Positions 37,818 through 47,073 of a stretch of 64,000 nucleotides of DNA are shown here, one piece after another. The stretch is from Candidatus Leptovillus gracilis (GTDB lineage Bacteria; Chloroflexota; Anaerolineae; Promineifilales; Promineifilaceae): assembly GCA_016716065.1 (NCBI GenBank), contig JADJXA010000008.1:1-64000 (forward strand), read 5' to 3'. The notes under the pieces were generated by a model. The model saw only the letters and a list, made by a program, of their open reading frames with translations, searched no databases and had not been told where the DNA came from. The position numbers and the translations under genes were made by a program. Each line of letters begins with the position of its first letter. The stretch's first letter is position 1.

Positions 37818-38867
37818 ATGCATTTTCTTGTGGATCCGGTTGTATTTGCTATACCAAATAAGGATAGCAAAAAAGAAATCTTTAAAGAGTATGCCCGATG
37901 CCTCAGTTTGTGGGAACGCGAATTTCGTGGACGTCCCGATCGTTATCTAGTTTCGCGAGACTACATGTATGCCCTCAGCCAGACAGGCAATTATCCAGTC
38001 ATTGCTAATTTACGGCAGGTGACCCAACTGCTTCTTGAAGCCGGAACCGATCCTAAAACTATTTTTGGTGTCTGCCACGGCCCGCTTGGAGGAGGTCTAC
38101 GTTTTGAAGATTTTTTTTCTGACATAAATTTAGATGATGTTTTAGTAGAGGACAATGATTTTCTGGTTGATCCGAATTTGTTAAATCGTTTGCCAACATC
38201 TGTAGCTGATACTTTTCGCGCTGCTTTAGGTAGGTTAGCGTATGCAAAAGCCTACACAAAAGATGTCACTGCTCAAAGTATGGGTTTAGTCACGCATCCG
38301 ATTGAAAACACTCATCACGCCGCTATTGAAGCGACCTTAATGTTTGCTTCCCGAGTTGAAACTGAAGTAGACACCGAAAAGGTATCCACAAACGTTCCCT
38401 TATTCACTTCACCAGAGGAAGTCATTGCATGCGAGAAGTTAGCGGATATCTGGCAAGACACAAGACGTGCCATAGAGTGGCAACGGTATTATTTGACACT
38501 TCAAGACCCGACTCTGGCGCAAACAGATTTTTCCCCTTACCTTGTCGCAGATACCTTTAACGAAAGTATTTTGGAGAACCATTTGCATAACAATGGTGGT
38601 GATCTGAATCAAATTTTCCGGAAAATCGTTTTGCTTTTGGCCGGCAAGATTCCCTTTAACACCCGTGAAAATCATACTTTGCATCTAAACAATCAAATTG
38701 TTGAGCGGAATTGGGGAGCGTGGCGCATGCACATAACTGGTAATCCGATCAGCCTTCGCTTGCATTTCTGGCGCTGTCAGGTATCCAATCGGATTTTACT
38801 GATGCAAGTAGCTCCTTATGAGAACTTCGACATCGCCCCGCCACCGGCTGAGTTTGATCAACCATAA
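37818..38867 (+). CDS. Unrecognised 349-residue partner of the DUF3696 ATPase
   Basis: A complete protein starting 6 bases after the ATPase stop. I do not recognise the family. Visible features are the opening MHFLVDPVVFAIPN, a conserved-looking LVSRDYMYALSQTGNYPV, an acidic patch (FEDFFSDINLDDVLVEDNDF), and a C-terminal strand-rich region (FWRCQVSNRILLMQVAPYENF). The tight linkage suggests it works with the ATPase, as partner nucleases do in similar modules, but no nuclease motif is obvious. The following gene starts 16 bases after its stop. Confidence 0.7.
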   Translation: MHFLVDPVVFAIPNKDSKKEIFKEYARCLSLWEREFRGRPDRYLVSRDYMYALSQTGNYPVIANLRQVTQLLLEAGTDPKTIFGVCHGPLGGGLRFEDFFSDINLDDVLVEDNDFLVDPNLLNRLPTSVADTFRAALGRLAYAKAYTKDVTAQSMGLVTHPIENTHHAAIEATLMFASRVETEVDTEKVSTNVPLFTSPEEVIACEKLADIWQDTRRAIEWQRYYLTLQDPTLAQTDFSPYLVADTFNESILENHLHNNGGDLNQIFRKIVLLLAGKIPFNTRENHTLHLNNQIVERNWGAWRMHITGNPISLRLHFWRCQVSNRILLMQVAPYENFDIAPPPAEFDQP

Positions 38868-38883
38868 AAACGTTACAGTCACC

Positions 38884-40068
38884 ATGTTGCCAACTCTCTC
38901 GGATTTATCCTCCTTCCTAACACACCTTTGCCACTACGGCGAAGCTTCAACCCTGGAACTGGGACGCCGACAGATAGGTTTGACAAACCCATTGCTCGAA
39001 GCCAATTGGATGATGTCAATAGATGGCGAAACCCTGACTGTTACTCCTAGCTATTTGCAACTATGCGCCAATGACTCTAAACCGGATATTTTCTTGCGAG
39101 GCATTTGCTTTGGCATACCTTTTTATCGTCTTTATCTGCTTGCCATTCTAGCCCACGGACTGGTAGGCGCCGGGCAAGTGCCTGGTGACGAGTATCGGCA
39201 GCGCGTTGCCCACTGGGTCAGCCGTGACCTGCCCCATCTGGCTGGCGAACTGAATCAGTTGCTGGATGGTTGGGAAAACGGCCGTGACCGCCTCATTGAT
39301 CGGCCTCCCGCCGAAGTCACTGCCCACTTTGCCGCCTGGCACGAAGGCCACGAAAGCTTCGCCGAATGGGATCGCCAGTTGTTGGGGGTAAGTGGCGCGC
39401 CGGAGCAGTTGTTTACGGCCGTTCTCCACCACGCCGCCGCCTTCACTACCCCCACGCCTATGCCAGAACAGCAGCAGCAACCCATCGCCCTGTTACCTCC
39501 CTTTGAATTGACGCCCAACGGCTCCGGCAGCCTGGCCCTGCCACCGCCATGCCCCTGGACACGAGCGCGGCAGCGGGTTCATAGCAGTTTGCCATTTTAT
39601 GATGGGGCGGAACGGCCGTTGTTCGATGCCGCGCAACACGCCCTGATCATCTGGCAGGATATGTTGGCGCAACAGCCTTACTATCGGGCTATCCTGCGCC
39701 TCTTCATCGCCGCCCGTTTCAGCGATTACAGCGGCGAAACCTGCGCCGTCCGCTTTGCCGATGATTGGTCAACCGCCAGGCTTTACTGGGCGGACAAACC
39801 GGGCAACAGTCTGGCGGCCTTGTGGCCGGGATTGGTGCAAGGGATGGGGTATTGGCCGGGAACGGCCGTTGCCCCGGCCGATTTACAGCGCGTCCTGGCC
39901 CACTGGCATAAAGTTGAAGTGATTAGCGCGACGGCGGACGGCCGTTTGACGCTGACCGACGCCTACGCCCGCACACTCCACGAACGCCGCCGCGCCCAAC
40001 AGCTATTGCGCGGCGCGGCACGGGCAGAACAAGAGCAGGTCAATGCGTTGCTCAGGAGGGGTGCATGA
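38884..40068 (+). CDS. Unrecognised 394-residue operon protein
   Basis: The frame is open further upstream, but the ATG at 38884 (MLPTLSDLSSFLTHLCHYGE) avoids overlapping the previous gene and is preferred. The protein is mainly helical with a hydrophobic stretch (IPFYRLYLLAILAHGLVGAG) and a Pro/Gln-rich linker (TPTPMPEQQQQPIALLPP). No family recognised and no catalytic motif seen. It ends in a four-base ATGA overlap with the next gene, so the two are translationally coupled and probably form a pair. It contains five ACGGCCGT octamers, so it follows the local base habits. Confidence 0.65.
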   Translation: MLPTLSDLSSFLTHLCHYGEASTLELGRRQIGLTNPLLEANWMMSIDGETLTVTPSYLQLCANDSKPDIFLRGICFGIPFYRLYLLAILAHGLVGAGQVPGDEYRQRVAHWVSRDLPHLAGELNQLLDGWENGRDRLIDRPPAEVTAHFAAWHEGHESFAEWDRQLLGVSGAPEQLFTAVLHHAAAFTTPTPMPEQQQQPIALLPPFELTPNGSGSLALPPPCPWTRARQRVHSSLPFYDGAERPLFDAAQHALIIWQDMLAQQPYYRAILRLFIAARFSDYSGETCAVRFADDWSTARLYWADKPGNSLAALWPGLVQGMGYWPGTAVAPADLQRVLAHWHKVEVISATADGRLTLTDAYARTLHERRRAQQLLRGAARAEQEQVNALLRRGA

Positions 40069-41222
40069 CGGCCGTTCTCATCAATCGCCTCGGCCTCAAC
40101 AAGCTCTTCCTTTGGAGTGAAGCCACCCGCTTCCAGACCTATCCCCAGGCGCTTGCCCGCCTGCAACCGGGCCGCGCCTACACCCGCCAACAAATTGCCG
40201 AAGAGTTATTCGGCCTGGCCGCCAAAGGGGATGGTCGCCAACGACGCGAAAGCCAGATCAACAATCTGTTTGGCATGGTTCAGGTTGGTCATGACAAATT
40301 GCTCTTGAAAGGGATTAATCTTTTCCAGCGCATAACACCGCATGGCGTTCATCGCATCAATAGAGCTAATCTTTGGGAACAGGTTGATGACAAATGGGAA
40401 CCTACCCAGTCTGCTCAGGCAATAGGCATTGCTTATGATCGAGACCCCAATGGCCTGCGCTGGCGACAACTATTGGCCGAACAGCTGGCCCGTTATGAAC
40501 CGCGCACGCGCGTACTACTTCATTTGCTGGGGCAAAATTATCACTTACGCTTTGCTGAGGCAGGTTATTTTACCGGCAATACATTTTTGGCTCAGATTGT
40601 TGGTCCCCAGAATTACTCACTGTTTGCTGAACAGGGAGCAGCTTTCAACCAATTGCTTTACGAGCGCCTTCCATTGGCAATTGGTCCCTGGTGGATAGCC
40701 CAAATCAGCGCGGCTGGATTCGATGTCGCTCCCAATTACGTTCTGCAAGGGGCTATGAATCGTCCACCATCTACCAACTACATCAACTCTGCGCTAAAAA
40801 CTGCGCTGTACGTTTTTCACGATCTGCATATTTTGCAGGAAACAGAGGCAGGCTGGCGAGTAGACCCCGAAGCTTTTGCCCGCCACATTCACCCCGAAGT
40901 TGGGCAAGAGTTGCTGGGCTTGTACTATGCCGCCGCGCCTGATCCCGACGACGAATGGGGACAATTGGCCCACCTCATCGCCCAACTCACCGACGAGCAG
41001 GGCTTTGTGGCCGCCGCCATGCTGGCTGACAAATGGGGCGCACTGCAAGACATCCCTCCAGCGCAGCGGGCCGCCAGTTTAGACGCCTTCATTCGTCAGG
41101 GCATCTTCACCGGCCGCGTGGACATTTTAGACCAACATTTAGGCCAACCCCGGCTGGGGCGCGGTCTCTTCGACGACGATAATTTGCGCCTGGTCAAGTT
41201 GCGCATCCTGACCGCAGTATAG
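40065..41222 (+). CDS. Unrecognised 385-residue operon protein
   Basis: Begins in an ATGA overlap with the preceding gene and has AGGAGGGG as ribosome binding site. The N-terminal half contains RQQIAEELFGLAAKGDGRQR and NNLFGMVQVG, which read like a helix-turn-helix or PLD-like DNA-binding start. The rest is helical and carries PSTNYINSALKTALYVFHDL. No known family is recognised. It is followed after 15 bases by the giant ATPase. Its position between two unknown proteins and the ATPase suggests a structural subunit of the same complex. Confidence 0.65.
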   Translation: MTAVLINRLGLNKLFLWSEATRFQTYPQALARLQPGRAYTRQQIAEELFGLAAKGDGRQRRESQINNLFGMVQVGHDKLLLKGINLFQRITPHGVHRINRANLWEQVDDKWEPTQSAQAIGIAYDRDPNGLRWRQLLAEQLARYEPRTRVLLHLLGQNYHLRFAEAGYFTGNTFLAQIVGPQNYSLFAEQGAAFNQLLYERLPLAIGPWWIAQISAAGFDVAPNYVLQGAMNRPPSTNYINSALKTALYVFHDLHILQETEAGWRVDPEAFARHIHPEVGQELLGLYYAAAPDPDDEWGQLAHLIAQLTDEQGFVAAAMLADKWGALQDIPPAQRAASLDAFIRQGIFTGRVDILDQHLGQPRLGRGLFDDDNLRLVKLRILTAV

Positions 41223-41237
41223 GGGAGAGGAATTTTT

Positions 41238-44200
41238 ATGGAAGCATCTGACCGACAACCTTTTGAACAAGAGCTGACTATGCAGGCGCTCAATCCGCTA
41301 GCTGCCGCTTACCAAAACTGCCTGGTCGCCCGTGAACCAGCCGAACGGTTTGCTAGTTTCGGTTATCTGCACGAAGTCATTCTCAAGAGTCTGGCGGCGC
41401 GAATGATGGGGCGTGTCCGTCTGCTAGAACTCAGCACCCCCGAACTGACCACCTTTCTCCGCAACGAGTTTCAACAGCCAAGCGCTGGTCACTGGACGCA
41501 ACTTCTGGCGCAGTCGCTTAAAATTTTAATCCAGGCCGGTGACCGTTCAGCCCAATTCTTACAGGGATTGCTCCGAAAAAAGCTGCGCGACGAGTCAGTT
41601 TTAGCCCTGGACAACGAAATCACGCGGCTGTTGGGCCATACACAAAACGATAAACGACACGTTACACTCAACGAGTTGCTCGGCAGCCTGATCGAAATGC
41701 GTAACAAAACGCGGGGGCACGGCGCGCCTCGCCGCGCCTTTTTCGAGGACATCAACCCGCTGCTTGATGCAAGTTTATTGATAGCGCTGGAGACGTTAAA
41801 ACCATATCTATGGGGAAGCCTGGTCTATATTGAGCAGTTGACTCCACAAGGGGATAACGTACTCGTTGAAGGACTAAAGCTGACCGGCCTCACCCGACGG
41901 CCGTTTGAGATTCTCTTTGCCCCGGCGTCCTGGTTACAAACTGGACAGTTGTTCTTATTGGAAGAGGCGCAAGATGGCGGAACCTTGCTGCCGCTTGATC
42001 CTCTGCTGTCCTGGGATCGGCGCGGTGAATCGGTTGGCTTTTACAATAGCTACAGCGAAAGCAAACAACAGATTGAGTATCTTTCCTACACACGCGGCGC
42101 ATCCTGGCATGACCGTTCGCGCCGCTATGAGACTGCATTTGCATTACCCCCACTCACCCCAGGGAGGCAACGAGAAGCCATGAAAACAACCCGTCTTTGG
42201 TCGAATAAAGGCGTCGCCTTATATCCGGTAGAGTTTCCTCTGGTCGGGCAAAATGATGTGTTCAATAAGTTGTTCAAATTCAAACAAGCCTTCCTGGGCA
42301 GTCAGGCTGACGACATCGCCGGTTTTTTTGCTCTGATCGGCGATTGGGGCTTAGGTAAGACGCGCATTGGCTACGAATTGTTCGCCCAGACTTTCAATCA
42401 TGTTGAAGGTTGGGTGCTAAACAAGCAAGAGTTCATCGCGCCTAATGGGGGTGACGGCCGTTTGTTGCAACCTCAACTGGCGGAAGGCGTCCTCCCTCTC
42501 TTCATCCGTTACGAAATGGCCTGCGATGACAATCTCTACGCCGACAACTGGGTGGCGCGGGTCGCCGTCACCGCCCTAAACCTGGCGCTGCAAACAGAGA
42601 AAAGCTACGACGTGCCGCCAGCTCTGTTGCAAGATTTACAGGCGCTCATGCGGGCGCGCGGCGTCAATTTAGAGGCGCTCAAACAAGCGCTAACCCAACA
42701 AGACGACGACACGGCCAGCCTTGATGCGGCTATGGCTGTATTAAGTCCTGCCGGTATCCATCATCTATGGGTCGTGGTAGATGAAGTAGAAACGCTGGCC
42801 GATTTGAAAAAAGGGCTGCGGGACGAGAGCCATGAAGCGGTACGCGAAGATTTTCTGGATATGGTCTCCACCGTCATTAAGCATGAAAACTACCGTCAGG
42901 CTCATCCTTACGTTAATTTGCTCGTCCTCTGCTCGGCCGGGATGCGCGACAAAATCGAAATCGGCCCCAATCGCCGCCGCACCGATTCGGTCGAGCTGGA
43001 GCCAAATCGTATCAGCGACGTGCATACTTACGTGGATTCGCTGCGTCAACGAGCGGAAGCGCTGGGACAGTATGTAGACTATCCCCAAGGTACGCTGGAA
43101 GGGGCATTTATCGCCTGCAACCGCAACTTCGGCTGGTTCAACGTGATGATGAGTTCCATCCATGAAAGCTATCGGCTGCGCCGGGAACAAGGACAGCTTG
43201 TGGCCGCCTGGGAGTTAATAGAAGAGTTCGGCCGGACGGAATCCCGCGCAAAATGGATTTTTGACTTGAGTGTTATCCATCTCCTCGGCCGGCAAGAACA
43301 GGCAGATGCAACCGTCAAACGGTTGTTGTTTGGACAGCTACCCATCCCATTAGATGCCAGCCTCACCACAACTCAGGCCGAAGCGTTACAGCAAATAAAA
43401 GTGCCCGGTATGCGCAGCGCGGCTTTTGTGCAGTTGATGGAAGTCCACCTGGATGCACGCACCCTGGCCAGCGAATTGGTCAAACCAGAAATTGGCTTCA
43501 AGATCGATCCGACACGCAGCGGCGATGGGTACATCTACTACAACAGCGCGATCAGCCTCAGCAGCCTATTGGCGGCGTTGCGCGCTTTTTCGGTGGGAGC
43601 CAGCAACGACAATTTCCTCGTTTGTGCCGATTTAGCCGCTTTTACCGCCCAGTTGAGCGTATTATATGAACGGCCGTCGGTAGACGTGACCCAGGTGGCC
43701 GAACCCTTGCATACTGTGTTTCGCAAATATGAAGTGGCGGACCGCCACCATCTAGGGCCATCGTTTGAAATGCTACAACGGCTCGATGTATTGCTCAAGC
43801 GAGATGTGGGCACGGTAGCCTTCTTGCAAGATGGGCAAAAAGATGCCGCCCTTGACCGGCACGCGCAAGAGATTGAACGGTCTGATCGCAAACGACGCAT
43901 GGCAATCTGCCAGGGTTTTGCCCGCTTAATGGATGAAAGCATTACAGCCGACGTCTCTACAGTGAGTCAGGTGCAGTCAGGAACGGCCGTGGCTCTCCAA
44001 TCCACCTTCCAATCGCCACGCTTTGACGGGCTGCGGGTGACGCCAAACGGCCGTATCACCATCGTTTACAGCCAGCAGCTAGAAAAAGTCGCGCAAGAGT
44101 TGGGCGACCTCATCGGGCACGAAGGGGTGCATCCGATTGTCCTTTTGCTGCCTTCGGGGTTCACCGCTGATGACTGGCACAGCCTCAGCCTCCTGTCCCG

Positions 44201-46184
44201 CGTCGCTCTCTGCACCCTGCCCCGCGCTCTGACACGGGCCGAAGAAAACTTCCTGGTCAAATATGCCGGGCGTGGCGCCATTTTTCAACCCCACGACATC
44301 TTGAGCGTCAAAACGCAAGGGATTCGCGGCGGCATGGTGCAGAACTGGCAACGAGACACTGAAAGCTGGCGAGACGAACTGGAAACAAGTGGGTATCTGT
44401 TACGGCCGTTGTGGCATTCACAACGCATTGCCGTCGATCGTTTTGCTCGTGGTTACCGTAAGATGCTGGTTGAAAATTGGAACATTGATCAACTGGCGCC
44501 AGACGTTAATTCAGAGATGGACAGCGCCATCTTTGATGACATCCGTAAAGCGTGCCAATACAATGCCGACCCTGGCCCTGGACAAGAAGCGCTGTTACCC
44601 ATCATCAGCCGCGACGAACCATACGCGCCACAAATCCCGCCCGCCTTTGGCGCGCTGCTTCTGGAATTAAAAAGTCAGGCGACGGTGGATGTCCTGGCGC
44701 GACGCTTTTTCTTTGCTGTGCCAGAAAAAAAGATGAAGGCGACCAAGCAATTGGAACAAATCCTGGAACTCATGCGCGCCGTGGGGCTGATCACGCTGCA
44801 CAAAAATGCGTATCGCGCTGTAGACGCGCAGACGTTAAAAGATTATCGGGAGGCCACGTCAGTCTGGCTGCATGGCGAATGCCAGCGGTTGCTAGGCGCT
44901 CTAGGGGACACATTCACGCATGAGACAGTGGAGCGACTTCAAAAGCAGAGCCAGCGATTTGCCCCGACTGATTTGACCCAGGCGGAAGCAATTGCTCAAG
45001 GCGCTGATTTCAGTGTCTTAAAGTTGGGCGGCCAAACACCACCGGAGAGCATTCGTTCACTCGCGCAACAAATCGCGCAGGTCGAGGCGGCGCTCAGCAA
45101 AATATGCCCATCAGGCGTTTACCAGCAGTCAGGAGCGGAATTTAATGGGGCGTTGAACAAAGTCAATGAGTATGAGCAACGCCTGTTTTCTTTGCCATTG
45201 TGGGAACAGGTCAATTTTCTTTACTGGCTGCGCGAACAATACCAGCAAAAGCGGGAGCAGTTGATCCATGCGGTACGAGAGCAGCTACGGGAGGCGGAAG
45301 GACTGAAAGTGATAGGGGAACGGCCGTTTCCCATCGCTCCCCTAACCATGCCGCTGAAAACAATCCAACAAGAGCTATCGGCTACCCCGGCTATGGCCGG
45401 GCGCAGCTCACGCGGCGCTGTCGCTATTCCCGGCTATCCGCAAAGTTTCAGCACCTATTTGTTTATGGGGCAATTTGCCCACGCCTGGGGACGCCTGGAG
45501 AAAATCGGGTATTTGATTGAACGCGGTCAACCCGATTCCTTCTGGGCGCGTTTCCAGGCCGCCCGCGGCCAGTGGGCTGATTTGCTCCATATTTACCAGA
45601 AAGCCTCCGAAGCCTGGCAAGCGCTTGATCGGTTCATGGATGGGGCAGCCTCACCCGCCTGGCAAGGGGCGCAAGCCATCCGCGCCCACCTGGAGCAGTG
45701 GCAGGCATTGGTTGAAGGCGATCTACAGCAGATCGTCAATGCTAATCTAAACCAGGGAGAAGAAAAGCTGATTGACGCGCTTGTCGAAGAAGTGACAGCG
45801 GCCGCGAAATATCGTGAACTCCCGACCCAAGTCGAACAGATACGGCAGGCTGTTGAAGCCGAATTGGCGACGATCATAGATACGCGCCGCCTGCAAGCGT
45901 TAGGCAAACTGCTGACTGTTAAGCGTCGTTCTCAATTAGCCAAACCGGCGCTTGGGGCAACTTATGCTGAAACTCGCAGCCGTTACGAAGCCTTTAATGT
46001 TCAGGTGGTCACAACTGGCCGCCATTACTTTGAAGAAGCAGGCAAACAGACAAGCTGGGACAAATGGGTTGAGATTTTCACTGCGCTAAACGCTAATCAA
46101 TACGCTATGCAATCTGAGGACGAAACAGCGCTGCGCGAATTGGAAGAGATGCGACTGGTAGAACGGACGGTGAAATTACGGTAG
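41238..46184 (+). CDS. Giant P-loop ATPase with HEPN-like N-terminal motif
   Basis: A 1,648-residue protein and the centre of the operon. Residues 1-210 are helical and include IEMRNKTRGHGAPRR. R155-N156 and H161 fit the RNxxxxH signature of HEPN RNase domains, but the rest of a HEPN fold has not been verified. Walker A is GDWGLGKT at 368-375 and Walker B VVVDEVE with D515-E516, giving an AAA+/STAND-like ATPase core. The remaining 1,100 residues are mostly helical, with a coiled-coil-like end. Large ATPases of similar size (BrxC/PglY) sit in BREX operons, yet no PglZ or BrxL is found here. The gene follows AGGAATTTTT after 15 bases, in the same operon. Confidence 0.82.
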   Translation: MEASDRQPFEQELTMQALNPLAAAYQNCLVAREPAERFASFGYLHEVILKSLAARMMGRVRLLELSTPELTTFLRNEFQQPSAGHWTQLLAQSLKILIQAGDRSAQFLQGLLRKKLRDESVLALDNEITRLLGHTQNDKRHVTLNELLGSLIEMRNKTRGHGAPRRAFFEDINPLLDASLLIALETLKPYLWGSLVYIEQLTPQGDNVLVEGLKLTGLTRRPFEILFAPASWLQTGQLFLLEEAQDGGTLLPLDPLLSWDRRGESVGFYNSYSESKQQIEYLSYTRGASWHDRSRRYETAFALPPLTPGRQREAMKTTRLWSNKGVALYPVEFPLVGQNDVFNKLFKFKQAFLGSQADDIAGFFALIGDWGLGKTRIGYELFAQTFNHVEGWVLNKQEFIAPNGGDGRLLQPQLAEGVLPLFIRYEMACDDNLYADNWVARVAVTALNLALQTEKSYDVPPALLQDLQALMRARGVNLEALKQALTQQDDDTASLDAAMAVLSPAGIHHLWVVVDEVETLADLKKGLRDESHEAVREDFLDMVSTVIKHENYRQAHPYVNLLVLCSAGMRDKIEIGPNRRRTDSVELEPNRISDVHTYVDSLRQRAEALGQYVDYPQGTLEGAFIACNRNFGWFNVMMSSIHESYRLRREQGQLVAAWELIEEFGRTESRAKWIFDLSVIHLLGRQEQADATVKRLLFGQLPIPLDASLTTTQAEALQQIKVPGMRSAAFVQLMEVHLDARTLASELVKPEIGFKIDPTRSGDGYIYYNSAISLSSLLAALRAFSVGASNDNFLVCADLAAFTAQLSVLYERPSVDVTQVAEPLHTVFRKYEVADRHHLGPSFEMLQRLDVLLKRDVGTVAFLQDGQKDAALDRHAQEIERSDRKRRMAICQGFARLMDESITADVSTVSQVQSGTAVALQSTFQSPRFDGLRVTPNGRITIVYSQQLEKVAQELGDLIGHEGVHPIVLLLPSGFTADDWHSLSLLSRVALCTLPRALTRAEENFLVKYAGRGAIFQPHDILSVKTQGIRGGMVQNWQRDTESWRDELETSGYLLRPLWHSQRIAVDRFARGYRKMLVENWNIDQLAPDVNSEMDSAIFDDIRKACQYNADPGPGQEALLPIISRDEPYAPQIPPAFGALLLELKSQATVDVLARRFFFAVPEKKMKATKQLEQILELMRAVGLITLHKNAYRAVDAQTLKDYREATSVWLHGECQRLLGALGDTFTHETVERLQKQSQRFAPTDLTQAEAIAQGADFSVLKLGGQTPPESIRSLAQQIAQVEAALSKICPSGVYQQSGAEFNGALNKVNEYEQRLFSLPLWEQVNFLYWLREQYQQKREQLIHAVREQLREAEGLKVIGERPFPIAPLTMPLKTIQQELSATPAMAGRSSRGAVAIPGYPQSFSTYLFMGQFAHAWGRLEKIGYLIERGQPDSFWARFQAARGQWADLLHIYQKASEAWQALDRFMDGAASPAWQGAQAIRAHLEQWQALVEGDLQQIVNANLNQGEEKLIDALVEEVTAAAKYRELPTQVEQIRQAVEAELATIIDTRRLQALGKLLTVKRRSQLAKPALGATYAETRSRYEAFNVQVVTTGRHYFEEAGKQTSWDKWVEIFTALNANQYAMQSEDETALRELEEMRLVERTVKLR

Positions 46185-46197
46185 AGCCATCGTGACC

Positions 46198-47073
46198 ATG
46201 AAAGCTGTGATCTGTCTGGCTGAACAACAACTTTTGTTTGCAGGTAACCGGCTGCCGAAAACGGCCGCTGCCTTCAAGCCTCTGCCTGACCTCTTGCGCG
46301 AAGGCTGGACGCAACCACTTGTCCTGGTCGGCGACAAGATCACAGCGGCGGATTTCAAAGCGCTGGCGCAGCGAACAACCCAAAACCCGGCCCCTCTGCT
46401 GGTTTTGCCCGGATTTCCGGTGGCAGATGTAACGGCGCTTCTTGCTGCGCCAGCGCCAGTGCAGATTATTGCCCAACCCGCAAACCGGGTGACAGTCAAG
46501 GATGCGGGGTTGGAAACGGCCGTTGGCAAACATGATCTGGATTTGTACTGCATTGAAGCCATAGAAACTCCGTTAGAAGTTGGTGTTCTAGCCACCAGCC
46601 AGGAAAAAGCAGTCATCTGGGCCTACCGGCCAACCAGGGCAGCGACGCCGATTATCCTAATCACAGTACAACTGCTGCTGCCCAGCGCGCGCTCTAATCC
46701 ACTGGATCGAGAGGCGCTGTGGTTTGCCCTGCTTGAATGGGGTCTGGCCAATTCCCGAAAGGAGACAGCCGTCACAATAACCACGGATCAGGAAAGCCCG
46801 CTTGAAGCAGATTTGCTACGCGCCTTTGTGATTGCTTTCCATGTCCGACCAGACTTGCCGGCGCAAACTTTGCCAGACTGGTTGAGGACGCGGTTGTTTG
46901 TGCAAGTCAGCCCTGAGCAAACGGATGCGATTTTACGCCATTTTCAACAGCGACATGTTTTGGATGAGGCAGGACGGCCGTTATCAGAGCAAGTGACGCA
47001 GCTAATCAACCAATGGGGTTTACAAGCCTGGGTCCGTGAAGCCCGGCGCATTGAGGCCAGCTATGAAAGATGA
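46198..47073 (+). CDS. Unrecognised operon protein of about 291 residues
   Basis: Starts at the ATG at 46198 or the GTG six bases upstream, 13 or 7 bases after the giant ATPase. The sequence alternates strands and helices (ICLAEQQLLFAGNRLPK, PAPLLVLPGFPVADVTALL) and then a helical second half (EADLLRAFVIAFHVRPDLPA). The C-terminal end reads like a winged helix (VLDEAGRPLSEQVTQLINQW). No family recognised. Its last 11 bases overlap the start of the NurA-like gene, which points to coupled translation and a partner role with HerA and NurA. Confidence 0.65.
   Translation: MKAVICLAEQQLLFAGNRLPKTAAAFKPLPDLLREGWTQPLVLVGDKITAADFKALAQRTTQNPAPLLVLPGFPVADVTALLAAPAPVQIIAQPANRVTVKDAGLETAVGKHDLDLYCIEAIETPLEVGVLATSQEKAVIWAYRPTRAATPIILITVQLLLPSARSNPLDREALWFALLEWGLANSRKETAVTITTDQESPLEADLLRAFVIAFHVRPDLPAQTLPDWLRTRLFVQVSPEQTDAILRHFQQRHVLDEAGRPLSEQVTQLINQWGLQAWVREARRIEASYER

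Noticed and set aside
41238..46184. BREX system based on the giant ATPase plus methylase
   Set aside because: No PglZ, BrxA, BrxB or BrxL is recognised among the neighbours, and the methylase is of HsdM type with its own S subunit.
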